64,000 nt of DNA from Eubacteriales bacterium (GCA_030537195.1 JAUNOK010000009.1:1-64000), one strand, 5' to 3'; counted from the stretch's first letter, positions 17,289-27,108 are shown. Made by a program: numbers and translations. Notes: generated from the sequence alone by a model not told the origin.

Positions 17289-17370
17289 TAATCCGTTTGG
17301 GCTTTCTAACCAGACTGGGAGATATGCCTGATATAAGGATTAAAACTACTAAGATAAAAGAGGAAGAAAA

Positions 17371-18132
17371 ATGTTAGACAAAGATTTGGAAGTAATGAAG
17401 ACGGCAGCTTTTAACAAGGCAGATATATGTAATAATCACCTTGGAAAGTATTTTGTAAGAGCAATTATGGCAGGATTTTTCATTGTTGTTGCAACTATAT
17501 TATCAAATGTTACAGCAGCAGTTCTGTATCCAACATATCCACAGTTTGGAAAGCTTCTTGGCGCAATATTTTTCTCAATTGCAATAATACTTGTTGTATT
17601 TATTGGCGGAGAATTATTTACTGGTAATAATATGGTTATGGCAATGGGGGTATATACTAAGACATGCAAGGTTTCTGATTTGGTTAAAACATGGGTTGTA
17701 AGCTATATTGGTAATTTTGTAGGTTCATTTATATTAGGTGCATTACTTGTATTAAGCAATGCATCACACCAGCTGCTTGTTGATTATTATAAAAGTTTTA
17801 TATATACTAAATTATCAGCAACTCCTATGGAACTTTTCATAAGAGGCGTAATGTGTAATTTCCTTGTGTGTCTTGCTGTATATACAGGAATGAAATTAAA
17901 GAGTGAAAGCGGAAAGATGATAATGATGTTCTGCATTATCACAGCATTTGTAATTGCAGGCTTTGAACATTGTGTAGCTAATATGGGTACATTTACAATA
18001 GGCTATATGCTGCTTGGAGATATCGGAACAATGGCAGTAATAAAGAGCCAGATATTCGTTACACTAGGCAATATTGTTGGTGGTGCGGTGTTGTTAACGC
18101 TCCCATTAAAGTTAATGAGTGCAGAACATTAA
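17371..18132 (+). CDS. Formate/nitrite transporter (FNT family), 253 aa
   Basis: Six transmembrane helices. The FNT signature G-G-E-L-F-T-G-N-N is near residue 74, and the second-half motif R-G-V-M-C-N-F-L-V-C is near 155. A further conserved F-E-H-C-V-A-N-M is near 196, containing the central histidine. These pentameric channels carry formate, nitrite or hydrosulfide. In a fermenter beside a C1 gene (metF), formate is the reasonable guess. AGAGGAAG precedes the ATG. Confidence 0.92.
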   Translation: MLDKDLEVMKTAAFNKADICNNHLGKYFVRAIMAGFFIVVATILSNVTAAVLYPTYPQFGKLLGAIFFSIAIILVVFIGGELFTGNNMVMAMGVYTKTCKVSDLVKTWVVSYIGNFVGSFILGALLVLSNASHQLLVDYYKSFIYTKLSATPMELFIRGVMCNFLVCLAVYTGMKLKSESGKMIMMFCIITAFVIAGFEHCVANMGTFTIGYMLLGDIGTMAVIKSQIFVTLGNIVGGAVLLTLPLKLMSAEH

Positions 18133-18167
18133 TTAATAAAGAAGGTTAAGTATTGGAGGAATCGGAC

Positions 18168-19034
18168 ATGTCACATATAAAGCTTGGAAGTCATGTGGGA
18201 ATGGCAGGAAAGGAAATGTTTCTTGCTTCTGCGAAGGAGGCAGTTTCTTATGGTGCTAATGTATTCATGTTATATACAGGTGCGCCACAGAATACAAGAA
18301 GAAAAGAGATAAGCGAGCTTAATATTGAAGCTGGCTGGAAGTATGCCAGAGAGCATGGAATTGAGGAGATTATTGTTCATGCACCTTATATAATCAATCT
18401 TGCAAACACAGTTAAACCGGAGACTTATGAGCTTGCAGTTGAATTCCTTGAAAAAGAGATTATAAGAACTGCGGCCATGGGAAGCCATATAATGGTGCTT
18501 CACCCGGGAAGCCATGTTAATGCAGGTGTTGAAGCCGGAACTGCACAGATTATCAAGGGACTTAACACAGTACTTAACCAGAACGATGATGATGTGTATA
18601 TTGCACTTGAGACAATGGCTGGCAAGGGAAGCGAGATTGGCAGAACATTTGAAGAGATTAAGGCAATATACGATGGCGTTGACAAGAAAGACAGATTGAG
18701 AGTGTGCTTTGATACATGCCATGTCAATGATGCTGGATATGATTTAGTTAATCATTATGATGACGTATTTGCAGAATTTGACAGAGTAATCGGTCTTGAC
18801 CAGATAGCAGTATTTCATATCAATGACAGCATGAATCCGCTCGGTGCGCATAAGGACAGACATGCCAACATTGACAAGGGAAATATCGGGTATGAGACAC
18901 TTCACAGACTTGTCCATGATGAGAGATTCATAGATGTTCCTAAGATTCTTGAGACTCCATGGGTGGCAGTTGAAGGAACTGATAAGAAAGAGCCACCTTA
19001 TAAGGAAGAGATTGCGTGGCTGCTAGAAAAATAA
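18168..19034 (+). CDS. nfo: Deoxyribonuclease IV (endonuclease IV), 288 aa
   Basis: An AP-endonuclease 2 TIM barrel: G-S-H-V-G-M near the start, H-A-P-Y-I-I-N-L-A at about residue 65, H-P-G-S-H near 105, A-L-E-T-M-A-G, F-D-T-C-H, H-I-N-D-S, D-R-H-A-N-I and I-L-E-T-P at the end. These give the three-zinc site. It cuts abasic sites in base-excision repair. ATG 18168 follows GGAGGAA; a TTG at 18153 overlaps that site. It starts 36 bp after the FNT gene and may share its transcript. Confidence 0.95.
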   Translation: MSHIKLGSHVGMAGKEMFLASAKEAVSYGANVFMLYTGAPQNTRRKEISELNIEAGWKYAREHGIEEIIVHAPYIINLANTVKPETYELAVEFLEKEIIRTAAMGSHIMVLHPGSHVNAGVEAGTAQIIKGLNTVLNQNDDDVYIALETMAGKGSEIGRTFEEIKAIYDGVDKKDRLRVCFDTCHVNDAGYDLVNHYDDVFAEFDRVIGLDQIAVFHINDSMNPLGAHKDRHANIDKGNIGYETLHRLVHDERFIDVPKILETPWVAVEGTDKKEPPYKEEIAWLLEK

Positions 19035-19148
19035 TGTGAAAATGCTGTTTTTTCGTTGTATTAAGATTTTTGGACTGATTTTTTGTATTTATATTAGTAC
19101 AATCCAGATATAATGGGTTCATAATCATAATAAACGGAGGAATTGAAT

Positions 19149-21986
19149 ATGCTAAGACACAACAAATGTGCTTCAGCAATTATTGCATTTATAATGGCTG
19201 TTGCACTCATCTTCACTAGTTCTGGTATTGGCTCTCTTACATTTACGAAAGCCGATGATACCCAGACGATTTACTATAATGGTGAATCGGTTACTCTTTC
19301 AGAGCATGCATTATATGTAAATCAGAATTTAGCTTCTTCAAGTGGATATTCATATAAGACACTTCAGGAAGCGGTAGCTAATGCAATTTCTGGTACGAAG
19401 GATAATCCGACAGTTATTTATCTTGAGCCAGATGTTTATTGGACAGACGATTATACTAAGACAGAAGATCGTGATAAGGATGATCTTATTGGACTTATAA
19501 TTCCACAGTCTTATATAACACTCGTTGGAATGACTGGTAATCGTGATGATGTAGTAATTGCATCGGACAGAGGACAGAATGCAGGAGCTAATGGTAACTT
19601 TAACACAATTGGTGTAGGCGACGGATTTCATGCAAAAGACCTTACAATCGGAAATTATTGTAATGTAGATCTTGTGTATGAAAGAGATACTACTAAGAAC
19701 CATACTAAGAGACAGGAAGCTGTTACACAGGCACAGGCTGTTACTAAAGCCCCTGGTATTACAGATATGGATGAATGGTTCTTTGAAAATTGTAACATTA
19801 TATCAAGACTTAATCTTTTTTCAAGAGATGACAGACCTAAGCGTTCTCTTATAAAAGATTGTCATCTTGAATGTACAGATGATTCACTTGGAACAGGTTA
19901 TATAACAATATTTGAAAATTGTACATTTAGTCTGTTTTCTAATACACCTTGTGGTGGTGCATCATTCTATATGCAGGCATTCTTAGGATGCGAATTTACA
20001 ACACAGTTATCAGATAATAAAACAATTACATTATGTAAGAATACAAAGCCATTTGCTTTTATTGACTGTGATTTTAAGGGTGACATGACTGGTATGGAAT
20101 GGAAACAGAGCAATTTCTCTAATGATATAAGACAGATTGTTTCTAATAATACTCTTAATGGACAGCCATTAACAATCAGCCCTGATTATCCTGATTTATC
20201 TGTAACTCCTGATGAAGAGCAGATGAAAGCATTTAAATATAATGGGGAATATAATATATATAATCTCTTAAATGGTGCAGGTTATGATGAGTGGGATCCA
20301 TTAAACCAGAAGGATTATATTCCAACTGGCACATGGAATATACAGTTTGACTATCCGGGAATCACTAAAGATGTTGTTCCTGAACTTCAGGGAAATGTAT
20401 CTGATTCACTTCAGGTTACTCCTGTTGTTCTTGGTGGCAATGATAAGACTGTAACATGGAGCACAGAAGATGATACACTTGTTATTGAACCACAGGCTGA
20501 TGGAACTGTAATAGTAAAGGGTGATAATTCATCATTAGAAAATAAGACAGGATGTCTTGTAGCAACAGCAGCCAATGGTATGAAGAAGGTGTTACATTTT
20601 ACAGTTACTCCTAAGATATTCGAAGCACCTGTATTCTCAGAAAAACCTGTTTTATCAGCACCTGAGAATGGAACAATTAATGTAACATATGCATTTGCAG
20701 ATAACAGTGAAGCAGCTGATGAAAGTATAGTTAACTGGTATCGTGCTACTGACAAGGAAGGAACTGATAAAGTCCTTGTTGCACAGACAACATACGTTGA
20801 TAGTGATGCTAAGCCATATTCTTCATATGTACTCAGATTAGATGATGTTAATCATTATATTATCTGTGAAGTTATACCAAAGCGTTCTAATTCAGTAGAA
20901 GGCAGTTCGGTATTTACTGCAGCTTCTGAACTTATCAAGTCAGCAGACGTAGCAGATGAACAGAAACAGTCATATAATGTTGATCTTGAACATCTTGCAT
21001 ATATTGAAGCTGAGAATGACACAGCAGAGAACAACTATGAATGGAAAAACACACTTGAAGCCGGCAACTGGTATGGAGGATTCTATCTTCCAGCTGAATA
21101 CAGAGAAGGTGGAGAGTGGAGCGACAAAGCATATAATCCTGTTTCAGGTGAACTTCCATATACATATGCACAGGGTGCATCAGGAGCGGCAGGAACTACA
21201 GGACTTCAGACAACTACACAGGGCGCAAGACTTGTATATGTTGATGATACCGCAAGAAAAGATATGTCTATGACACTGACTCTCTCTCCTCATAAAACAG
21301 GAGCACAGGGATTTGGTAGTGCCAAACAGTTCATGGATATTTATTTCAAATATGATGCAAAAACAATGACTGGTTATGGCTTAAGAATTGCCAGAGTGCC
21401 ATCTATAAGTGACCCGGCGCTTAGTAGTTTTGCAGCTAAGTCATGTACATTTACATTAATGGAATATAAGAATGGAGTTGCAATTCCACTTGAGGATTCA
21501 GTGGTATCAACAGCATTTCTTCCTGGATGTACTATTAAGCTTGATGTGACTGGCAATACTTTCACAGCAGATGTTACAACAACATCAGCTCAGGATTCAG
21601 CAAGCAGCATCATGCCACATGAAGTACATTTAAGCCATGTATTTGAAGGAGAAGTAAACAGCTACAGTGGAATAGGATTCCAGCATACAGGTTCTGCTGG
21701 TGCAGGAAAGTCAGGAAACAGAGTAACTATTCATTCTGTAAGTGTAGATTACAAGGGCGTAACAGGAGAAGTTGTTGATGTACCAGGTAATGATATCAAT
21801 AACGGCAATGATGATGTTAATAAAGGTACAGATGACAGTGCAGATGTTCCAGATAGTTCAGTTGATGTAGTGCCAACAGGAGATTCATCTGATATGAGAA
21901 TTCTCATTATGTTAATGGCAGTGTCAGGATTAGCAATTGGAATAACTGCAGCAAAATCAAAAAATTCTCTAAAAGCATTTAAATAG
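19149..21986 (+). CDS. Secreted pectinesterase-like beta-helix surface protein, 945 aa
   Basis: A signal peptide (about 1-35) is followed by a right-handed beta-helix of the pectin lyase/pectinesterase fold (about 55-340), with T-L-Q-E-A-V near the start as in CE8 enzymes and repeated F-x-N-C/F-x-D-C turns. The classical CE8 catalytic block G-T-V-D-F-I-F-G is not seen; G-T-G-Y-I-T-I-F sits in its place. Ig-like (about 385-480) and further surface modules follow. The C-terminus P-T-G-D-S, hydrophobic helix and a basic tail form the anchor. Members degrade pectin in gut Lachnospira. ATG 19149 follows GGAGG. Confidence 0.75.
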   Translation: MLRHNKCASAIIAFIMAVALIFTSSGIGSLTFTKADDTQTIYYNGESVTLSEHALYVNQNLASSSGYSYKTLQEAVANAISGTKDNPTVIYLEPDVYWTDDYTKTEDRDKDDLIGLIIPQSYITLVGMTGNRDDVVIASDRGQNAGANGNFNTIGVGDGFHAKDLTIGNYCNVDLVYERDTTKNHTKRQEAVTQAQAVTKAPGITDMDEWFFENCNIISRLNLFSRDDRPKRSLIKDCHLECTDDSLGTGYITIFENCTFSLFSNTPCGGASFYMQAFLGCEFTTQLSDNKTITLCKNTKPFAFIDCDFKGDMTGMEWKQSNFSNDIRQIVSNNTLNGQPLTISPDYPDLSVTPDEEQMKAFKYNGEYNIYNLLNGAGYDEWDPLNQKDYIPTGTWNIQFDYPGITKDVVPELQGNVSDSLQVTPVVLGGNDKTVTWSTEDDTLVIEPQADGTVIVKGDNSSLENKTGCLVATAANGMKKVLHFTVTPKIFEAPVFSEKPVLSAPENGTINVTYAFADNSEAADESIVNWYRATDKEGTDKVLVAQTTYVDSDAKPYSSYVLRLDDVNHYIICEVIPKRSNSVEGSSVFTAASELIKSADVADEQKQSYNVDLEHLAYIEAENDTAENNYEWKNTLEAGNWYGGFYLPAEYREGGEWSDKAYNPVSGELPYTYAQGASGAAGTTGLQTTTQGARLVYVDDTARKDMSMTLTLSPHKTGAQGFGSAKQFMDIYFKYDAKTMTGYGLRIARVPSISDPALSSFAAKSCTFTLMEYKNGVAIPLEDSVVSTAFLPGCTIKLDVTGNTFTADVTTTSAQDSASSIMPHEVHLSHVFEGEVNSYSGIGFQHTGSAGAGKSGNRVTIHSVSVDYKGVTGEVVDVPGNDINNGNDDVNKGTDDSADVPDSSVDVVPTGDSSDMRILIMLMAVSGLAIGITAAKSKNSLKAFK

Positions 21987-22022
21987 CATTAAAGCTTTAT
22001 ATTATTAAAATAAAATAATCAG

Positions 22023-22068
22023 CCCCGTCTGTTGTGTATCATATATGGTATATGACAGACGGGGTTTT
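22023..22068 (+). terminator. Intrinsic terminator after the surface protein gene
   Basis: CCCCGTCTGT (22023-22032) pairs perfectly with ACAGACGGGG (22055-22064), followed by TTTT. Confidence 0.85.
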
Positions 22069-22125
22069 AATATGTGGAAAATTCTGCTAAACTGTAGGAA
22101 AGTAAGTTGTGAAAGGCGGGATAAT

Positions 22126-22686
22126 ATGTCAATACCAGCAAGTGAAGCAAAGGTAAGATTAATAGAGGGTAATAAAAGATTTATTAATGCAACAAGTAAT
22201 CCGGGAGATGTTTCATTGGAAAGACGAGTTGAAACACTAAAGAATGGCCAGCACCCATATGCGATTGTTCTGTGCTGTTCGGATTCAAGGCAGGTACCGG
22301 AAGCAATATTCTCAGCAGGAATAGGAGAACTTTTTGTTATCCGTGTAGCTGGAAATGTTATTGATTCGCATCAGCTTGGAAGTATTGAATATGCAGCAGA
22401 CCATCTTGATTGTAAGCTGGTAGTTGTGCTTGGACATAATCATTGTGGAGCGGTAGAAGCAGCAATAAAGCATGACCCTGACGGACATATCAAGTATATA
22501 ACTGACGATATCAGGGAAGCTATTAAAGAAGAGAAGGATGAATATATTGCAACATGTCTTAATGTAAAGCACAGCGTTAAGGTGATAGAGGAAAACACGG
22601 ATATGAAGCTTCTTGAGGAGAAAGGTCTTGAAGTTATCGGTGCTGTGTATCATCTTGAAGATGGACATGTGGAGTTTCTGGAGTAG
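22126..22686 (+). CDS. Beta-class carbonic anhydrase, 186 aa
   Basis: The zinc ligands and dyad are visible: C51-S-D53-S-R55 and H104-N-H-C107-G. Flanking A-G-N-V-I and G-S-I-E-Y-A are family-typical. It interconverts CO2 and bicarbonate. ATG 22126 with AAAGGCGGG is chosen; the longer frame from 22045 would begin inside the upstream terminator. It lies 3 bp before the MBL hydrolase gene, so the two are coexpressed. Confidence 0.93.
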   Translation: MSIPASEAKVRLIEGNKRFINATSNPGDVSLERRVETLKNGQHPYAIVLCCSDSRQVPEAIFSAGIGELFVIRVAGNVIDSHQLGSIEYAADHLDCKLVVVLGHNHCGAVEAAIKHDPDGHIKYITDDIREAIKEEKDEYIATCLNVKHSVKVIEENTDMKLLEEKGLEVIGAVYHLEDGHVEFLE

Positions 22687-22689
22687 AGA

Positions 22690-23313
22690 ATGGACAAATG
22701 TAACATTATCAGACTGAATAATTTAATATCGTATATATCCCCAACGGAGAATCCTTTATCGGCAAATGTGGTGATGATACAGGGAAAGGAAGCCCTATGG
22801 CTGTATGATGTCGGTAATCACCCTGATATTCCACAGATAATAGAACAATTCCGTGATGGAAGAAATGTTAATGTTATATTGTCACATTTTCACGAAGACC
22901 ACACAGGCAGCCTGCCGGATATATCTTGCAATGAAATATATCAGGGAAAGTACACATACAGGCACACAGGAAGAGGTGTGGTTGTACAGGACGATATATA
23001 TATTCAGGACGGGGATGTGTCACTTCATATATTTTCATTGCCGTCAAGCCATGCAAAGGGCTGTGTCGCATTGGAAGTTAACGAAGAGTGGTGCTTTCTT
23101 GGAGATGGCTTATATGCAATGCAGAAGTACGGACATAATCTGTACAATACAGGCATATTAAAAGAAGAAATAAATGTATTACAGAACGTAAAGGCAGAGA
23201 AATTCATGCTGAGCCACAGAACGCCTTTTGAGAAACCGAAGGGAATTATTATGAGGTGGCTTGGTGAGATATATGACAGAAGAGTTAAGGGAGAGGTGTA
23301 TATTGAGGTTTAA
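22690..23313 (+). CDS. Metallo-beta-lactamase-fold hydrolase, 207 aa
   Basis: The MBL motif H-F-H-E-D-H lies at 66-71 and later zinc-site residues appear in S-S-H-A-K-G and L-G-D-G-L. There is no extension that would mark a specific subfamily, so the substrate is open (glyoxalase-II-like, thiol esters or similar). It follows carbonic anhydrase directly and is 21 bp before the phosphoesterase. Confidence 0.85.
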   Translation: MDKCNIIRLNNLISYISPTENPLSANVVMIQGKEALWLYDVGNHPDIPQIIEQFRDGRNVNVILSHFHEDHTGSLPDISCNEIYQGKYTYRHTGRGVVVQDDIYIQDGDVSLHIFSLPSSHAKGCVALEVNEEWCFLGDGLYAMQKYGHNLYNTGILKEEINVLQNVKAEKFMLSHRTPFEKPKGIIMRWLGEIYDRRVKGEVYIEV

Positions 23314-23334
23314 GACATTTGCATGGGAGAATAT

Positions 23335-23946
23335 ATGGCAGTATATGTGATATCAGATATTCATGGAGAATACGGGAAGTTTATGGAACTGCTGGATATA
23401 ATACATTTTTCAGATGAAGATACATTGTATGTGCTGGGAGATGTTGTTGACAGAGGAAAGAACCCGGTTAAGACGCTTCTTTGGATGATGGAAATGCCAA
23501 ATGTTATACCTATAGCAGGCAACCATGAACAGATGATGCTTGATTGTATGTCGGTTCTTGTTAAGGAAGTAAAAGATGAGAATTCCATCAAAGAATTTGC
23601 AGAAAAGTTTAGTGATGATATGTTCCAGAAGCTATATGCATGGCAGAGAAATGTCGGGATTGCCACTACTGATGAACTGAGTAAGCTGGATAATGAGACA
23701 AGAAGAGATGTACTTGATTATGATGTCAGATATTTTGATGATGTAATAACTGTCACAGGGCATACACCAACCCTATATATTGAGAGCAATCCAAGACCAG
23801 GATATGTGTACAGAAAGAATAATCACATTGATATTGACTGTGGCGCATATCTGCCGGGAGGAAGGCTTGCAGCAATATGTCTGGATACAGGTGAAGAATT
23901 TTATTCCCGTGGAAATGATGAAGAGTTAGAGTTTGAGGAGAAATAG
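23335..23946 (+). CDS. Serine/threonine-type metallophosphoesterase, 203 aa
   Basis: PPP/bacteriophage lambda-type phosphatase motifs are present in order: S-D-I-H-G-E near residue 8, L-G-D-V-V-D-R-G near 37, G-N-H-E near 62, and V-T-G-H-T-P near 140. The family hydrolyses phosphoproteins or Np4N-type nucleotides; the substrate is not known here. ATG 23335 has GGGAG before it; ATG 23323 does not. It is the last gene of the carbonic anhydrase operon and a terminator follows. Confidence 0.9.
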   Translation: MAVYVISDIHGEYGKFMELLDIIHFSDEDTLYVLGDVVDRGKNPVKTLLWMMEMPNVIPIAGNHEQMMLDCMSVLVKEVKDENSIKEFAEKFSDDMFQKLYAWQRNVGIATTDELSKLDNETRRDVLDYDVRYFDDVITVTGHTPTLYIESNPRPGYVYRKNNHIDIDCGAYLPGGRLAAICLDTGEEFYSRGNDEELEFEEK

Positions 23947-23948
23947 AG

Positions 23949-23976
23949 TGGAGGATTCAGAAATCCTCCATTTTTT
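23949..23976 (+). terminator. Intrinsic terminator
   Basis: TGGAGGATTtCAGAAATCCTCCA-type hairpin: GGAGGATT (23950-23957) pairs with AATCCTCC (23962-23969), followed by TTTTTT. Confidence 0.9.
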
Positions 23977-24009
23977 ATTTGATACAATTTTATTGTTTGT
24001 GAAAAAAAG

Positions 24010-24037
24010 TTGCATAAAAAATAAGTAATGGTATAAT
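24010..24037 (+). promoter_or_regulatory. Sigma-A-type promoter of the AbiL-like pair
   Basis: TTGCAT (24010-24015), 16-bp spacer, TATAAT (24032-24037), 33 bp before the ATPase start. It gives this unit its own transcription. Confidence 0.7.
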
Positions 24038-24070
24038 AATATAAAGAGTTGTTTTTTGGAGGAATGTATC

Positions 24071-25348
24071 ATGATTATTGAAGTAAGGGCAAAAAACTGT
24101 TATGCATTTGAGAATGCCATAACATTTTCAATGAAAGCGGATATGAGAAATAAAAAATTCAGTTCAAATGTTCATAAAGAAAATAACTTTAATGTACTTA
24201 AGACTGTTGGAATATATGGTCCTAATAATGCTGGTAAAACATGTTTGATTAAATGTATCAAGTCTATTAAAAATGTATTTTTAAATAAAAAAAGTGGATT
24301 AATGTCAAATATTTTTTCAGAGAGTAAAGTATGTGAATTGGGCATAACATTTATGTCAGAAGGAAGAAAGTTTTCATATGATTTTAAATATGATGAAGAG
24401 AAAGAAGAATATATTTATGAGGTATTTTCGGAGATATTTAAGGATCAATATAATAATGAAAAAGAGGTCTGCTGGTTAAAAAAGGATACTATTAATGAAA
24501 TATACGAGTGTGTAGATGAAGGCGTACAGACTATGATTCCTGTCATATCAAAGAATAATTTGTTATGTTATGTTATAGATACAAGTAAGTTTGAATATAT
24601 TCAAGAAATGAAAAATATTCTGGTTAGATTTGCAGAAAAAATTGATATTATTAACATGAATAATATTCCTATGAAGCATACAATTGAGCTCATGAAAAAT
24701 AAAAATCAGATACAGGAGAAAATTGTTGAATTTATAAAAAATGCTGATTTATATATGGATAATTTTGAGTATGTTGATATGGATAAAATTCAAGTCAGAA
24801 CTGGTGATGATAGTGAAAGACCAGATGAAAAAGTATTAGATATTCCAGACCAGATAATGGATCAGATTCGACTGGTATCTACTTATAAGGGTGTTCCTGT
24901 TCCAAGTATGATGTTTGATTCAACAGGAACAAAGAAAATTGCGGCTATTGCAAGTTATGTTATTGAAGCACTTGAAAATGGCAGGATTCTTGTTGTAGAT
25001 GAGCTGGATAGCAGTATTCATTTTAAGCTTACAAGAGCTATTGTTGCAATGTTTAATAATGAATTAAATACTAATGCACAGATGATATTTACTGTTCACG
25101 ACATTAATCTTATGGACTGTAAAAGAATGTTCAGAAAAGAACAGATATGGTTTGTACATAAAGATGAAGATGGTGTATATGTTTATTCTCTTGCTGATTT
25201 TACGGCTCAGCAGGGAGTGAGAGATACAACAGATATAATGGAAAAATACAGAAGGGGAGCGTTAGGAGCATTACCAGATCCGGAATTGATTAATTCATTG
25301 CTCAGTATTAAAGAAAATATGAAGGGAGATGTTGTTAATGATAAATAA
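24071..25348 (+). CDS. AAA-type ATPase of an AbiL-like/RloA-like pair, 425 aa
   Basis: An SMC/OLD-related ABC-type ATPase: an N-terminal strand then Walker A G-P-N-N-A-G-K-T at 50-57, a helical insertion (about 90-260), and Walker B I-L-V-V-D-E-L-D near 305 followed by S-S-I-H and a V-H-D switch near 345. It ends with A-L-G-A-L-P. This is the ATP-binding partner usually found with RloB-like proteins in abortive-infection systems of the AbiL type. Own promoter; the RloB gene overlaps its end by 11 bp. The base composition is more AT-rich than the neighbours. ATG 24071 follows GGAGGAA. Confidence 0.75.
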   Translation: MIIEVRAKNCYAFENAITFSMKADMRNKKFSSNVHKENNFNVLKTVGIYGPNNAGKTCLIKCIKSIKNVFLNKKSGLMSNIFSESKVCELGITFMSEGRKFSYDFKYDEEKEEYIYEVFSEIFKDQYNNEKEVCWLKKDTINEIYECVDEGVQTMIPVISKNNLLCYVIDTSKFEYIQEMKNILVRFAEKIDIINMNNIPMKHTIELMKNKNQIQEKIVEFIKNADLYMDNFEYVDMDKIQVRTGDDSERPDEKVLDIPDQIMDQIRLVSTYKGVPVPSMMFDSTGTKKIAAIASYVIEALENGRILVVDELDSSIHFKLTRAIVAMFNNELNTNAQMIFTVHDINLMDCKRMFRKEQIWFVHKDEDGVYVYSLADFTAQQGVRDTTDIMEKYRRGALGALPDPELINSLLSIKENMKGDVVNDK

Positions 25349-25967
25349 ACTCCCTAAATTAGCGGATAATCACAAAATATGTATTATCTGTGAGGGCAAT
25401 GAGGAATATGAATATCTTAATCGTCTGATAGAATTGAAAGTATGGAATGAACAATACGAAATTAAATTGGTTAATGCCGGAGGTAATGGTAATATTCCGG
25501 CACGATATCAGGATCGATATCAAAATGGAACCGATGAGCTAGTATTAGTATTCTGTGATACGGAAAAGAAACCACATGAACAGTATGAAGATATAAAATG
25601 TAAAATAAATGATTTTCATGGAGTGGATAATGCAGCAAATGAAGTAATTATGTTTGGAAATCCATGTACAATGCAGATAATATCTAAACATTGGACCGAT
25701 GAGATTCTCAAATCTCCGGCTAAACCAGTAAATGCTCCATTGATAAAAACATATACAGGTGTAGAAAATTACAAGGGAAGAGCAGATCAGATTAAGCAAA
25801 TAATGAAAAACATTACTACAGAAAATTACAAAAATATGCGTAAGCGAGTAAATAATATTTCAAAAGATGATTCTGTTACAAGCAGTAGTAATTTTGGACT
25901 TTATTTAAAGCTGTTTGAAAGTGAAGACAGCTCTTGGATAAAAGAAATTAACGAACGCATAGAATAA
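25338..25967 (+). CDS. RloB-like protein, second component of an AbiL-like pair, 209 aa
   Basis: The N-terminal I-C-I-I-C-E-G-N-E-E-Y-E-Y matches the E-G-x-x-E-Y-x-Y start of RloB/AbiLii, which has a TOPRIM-like fold. A V-L-V-F-C-D-T-E strand and F-G-N-P-C-T-M-Q-I segment follow as expected. The family is the predicted effector of ATPase-coupled abortive infection. ATG 25338 has GGGAG upstream and overlaps the ATPase stop by 11 bp, so translation is coupled. Length is typical. Confidence 0.75.
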   Translation: MINKLPKLADNHKICIICEGNEEYEYLNRLIELKVWNEQYEIKLVNAGGNGNIPARYQDRYQNGTDELVLVFCDTEKKPHEQYEDIKCKINDFHGVDNAANEVIMFGNPCTMQIISKHWTDEILKSPAKPVNAPLIKTYTGVENYKGRADQIKQIMKNITTENYKNMRKRVNNISKDDSVTSSSNFGLYLKLFESEDSSWIKEINERIE

Positions 25968-26012
25968 TTTATTATCAGAAGTGACTTTTAAACATAATAA
26001 TGGGAGGCACAT

Positions 26013-27089
26013 ATGGCAAAATATCATTTTATTATAATTGGTTCAGGCTGGAGAGCATTATATTATGTACGCGTAGCAAAGGCTCTGCCGGAAATATTCT
26101 GTCTTGACGCAATGTATTGCAGGACACAGGAGAAGGCGGACATGATTGCCGGTCAGTATCAGATACATACAACTACATCTATAGAAGAATGTGTGGCATA
26201 TAAACCGGATTTTGCCGTTGTTGCTGTCAAAAAGGATGCCATATGTGATGTTTCAATGGAATGGCTTGACCGTGGAATAACTGTTTTATCAGAGACTCCA
26301 GCGGCACTTGATACAGATTCGATTAATAAACTGTATTCTTATTACAAATGTGGTAAAAAACAGGTGGTTGCTGAACAGTATAGGGAGTATCCTAGTATTA
26401 AAGCAGCACTAAAACTTATTAATAAAGGAATTATTGGTGATGTCAGTTGTGCCAATGTATCACTGGCACACGAATATCACGGAATGAGCCTTATCAGGGC
26501 ATTTCTTGGAATTAAGCCGGGAGAGAAGTATACAGTTTCAGCTAAGACATACGAATTTCCGACAACACAGACTCTTACAAGATATGATAGATTTACAGAT
26601 GGAAGGGTTGCAGGTAAGAAAAAATGTGTTGCCACATTTGAATTCGAGAGCGGTAAAGTGGCATGGTATGATTTTGATTCGGAGCAGTACAGGTCACCAA
26701 TCAGGAAGAATACGCTTAAAGTTCAGGGTGTTAGAGGTGAGCTGATTGACGACTGCGTATATTATCTTGATGAGAATAATGAAGGTCAGGCTGGCAGAAT
26801 CATAACGGATTCACATGTGATTAATACAGGAAATTCTAATCCTAATTTTGAGAAAATTCGTGAAATTAAGAAGATTTCATTTAATAATAAGAATATATAT
26901 GAGCCGGAATTTGGCTTGTGTGGTCTGTCAGAAGATGAAACAGCAATCGCAGTGATGATGAAGAAGACGGCAGAGTATAGCAGAGGAAATGCGCCTGTAC
27001 CATACAGCATGGAAGATGCTCTTGCAGATGCATATGCTGCTATTTTGCTGAAGAGGGCTGTTGAAACCGGAGAAGTGGTGTGCAGTTAA
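26013..27089 (+). CDS. Gfo/Idh/MocA-family oxidoreductase, 358 aa
   Basis: A Rossmann domain (about 1-120) begins with F-I-I-I-G-S-G-W-R-A and carries S-E-T-P-A-A at the position of the usual E-K-P motif. A C-terminal alpha/beta domain (about 125-340) follows. Both the G-x-G-x-x-G and lysine motifs are modified, so cofactor use may be altered. A second family member starts 20 bp downstream, implying that both act on one sugar or inositol-like pathway. Substrate unknown. Confidence 0.75.
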   Translation: MAKYHFIIIGSGWRALYYVRVAKALPEIFCLDAMYCRTQEKADMIAGQYQIHTTTSIEECVAYKPDFAVVAVKKDAICDVSMEWLDRGITVLSETPAALDTDSINKLYSYYKCGKKQVVAEQYREYPSIKAALKLINKGIIGDVSCANVSLAHEYHGMSLIRAFLGIKPGEKYTVSAKTYEFPTTQTLTRYDRFTDGRVAGKKKCVATFEFESGKVAWYDFDSEQYRSPIRKNTLKVQGVRGELIDDCVYYLDENNEGQAGRIITDSHVINTGNSNPNFEKIREIKKISFNNKNIYEPEFGLCGLSEDETAIAVMMKKTAEYSRGNAPVPYSMEDALADAYAAILLKRAVETGEVVCS

Positions 27090-27108
27090 TTGAAACGGGG
27101 TATATGAT

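Noticed and set aside
17288-17343. Possible riboswitch before the formate/nitrite transporter (TTAATCC/GGATTAA helix; CCGTTTGGGC like a ZTP motif)
   Set aside because: The left arm overlaps the predicted -10 box, so it would not be in the RNA, and the ZTP core order and partner segment are missing.
22045-22125. Longer N-terminus for carbonic anhydrase
   Set aside because: It would start inside the upstream terminator and has no ribosome binding site.
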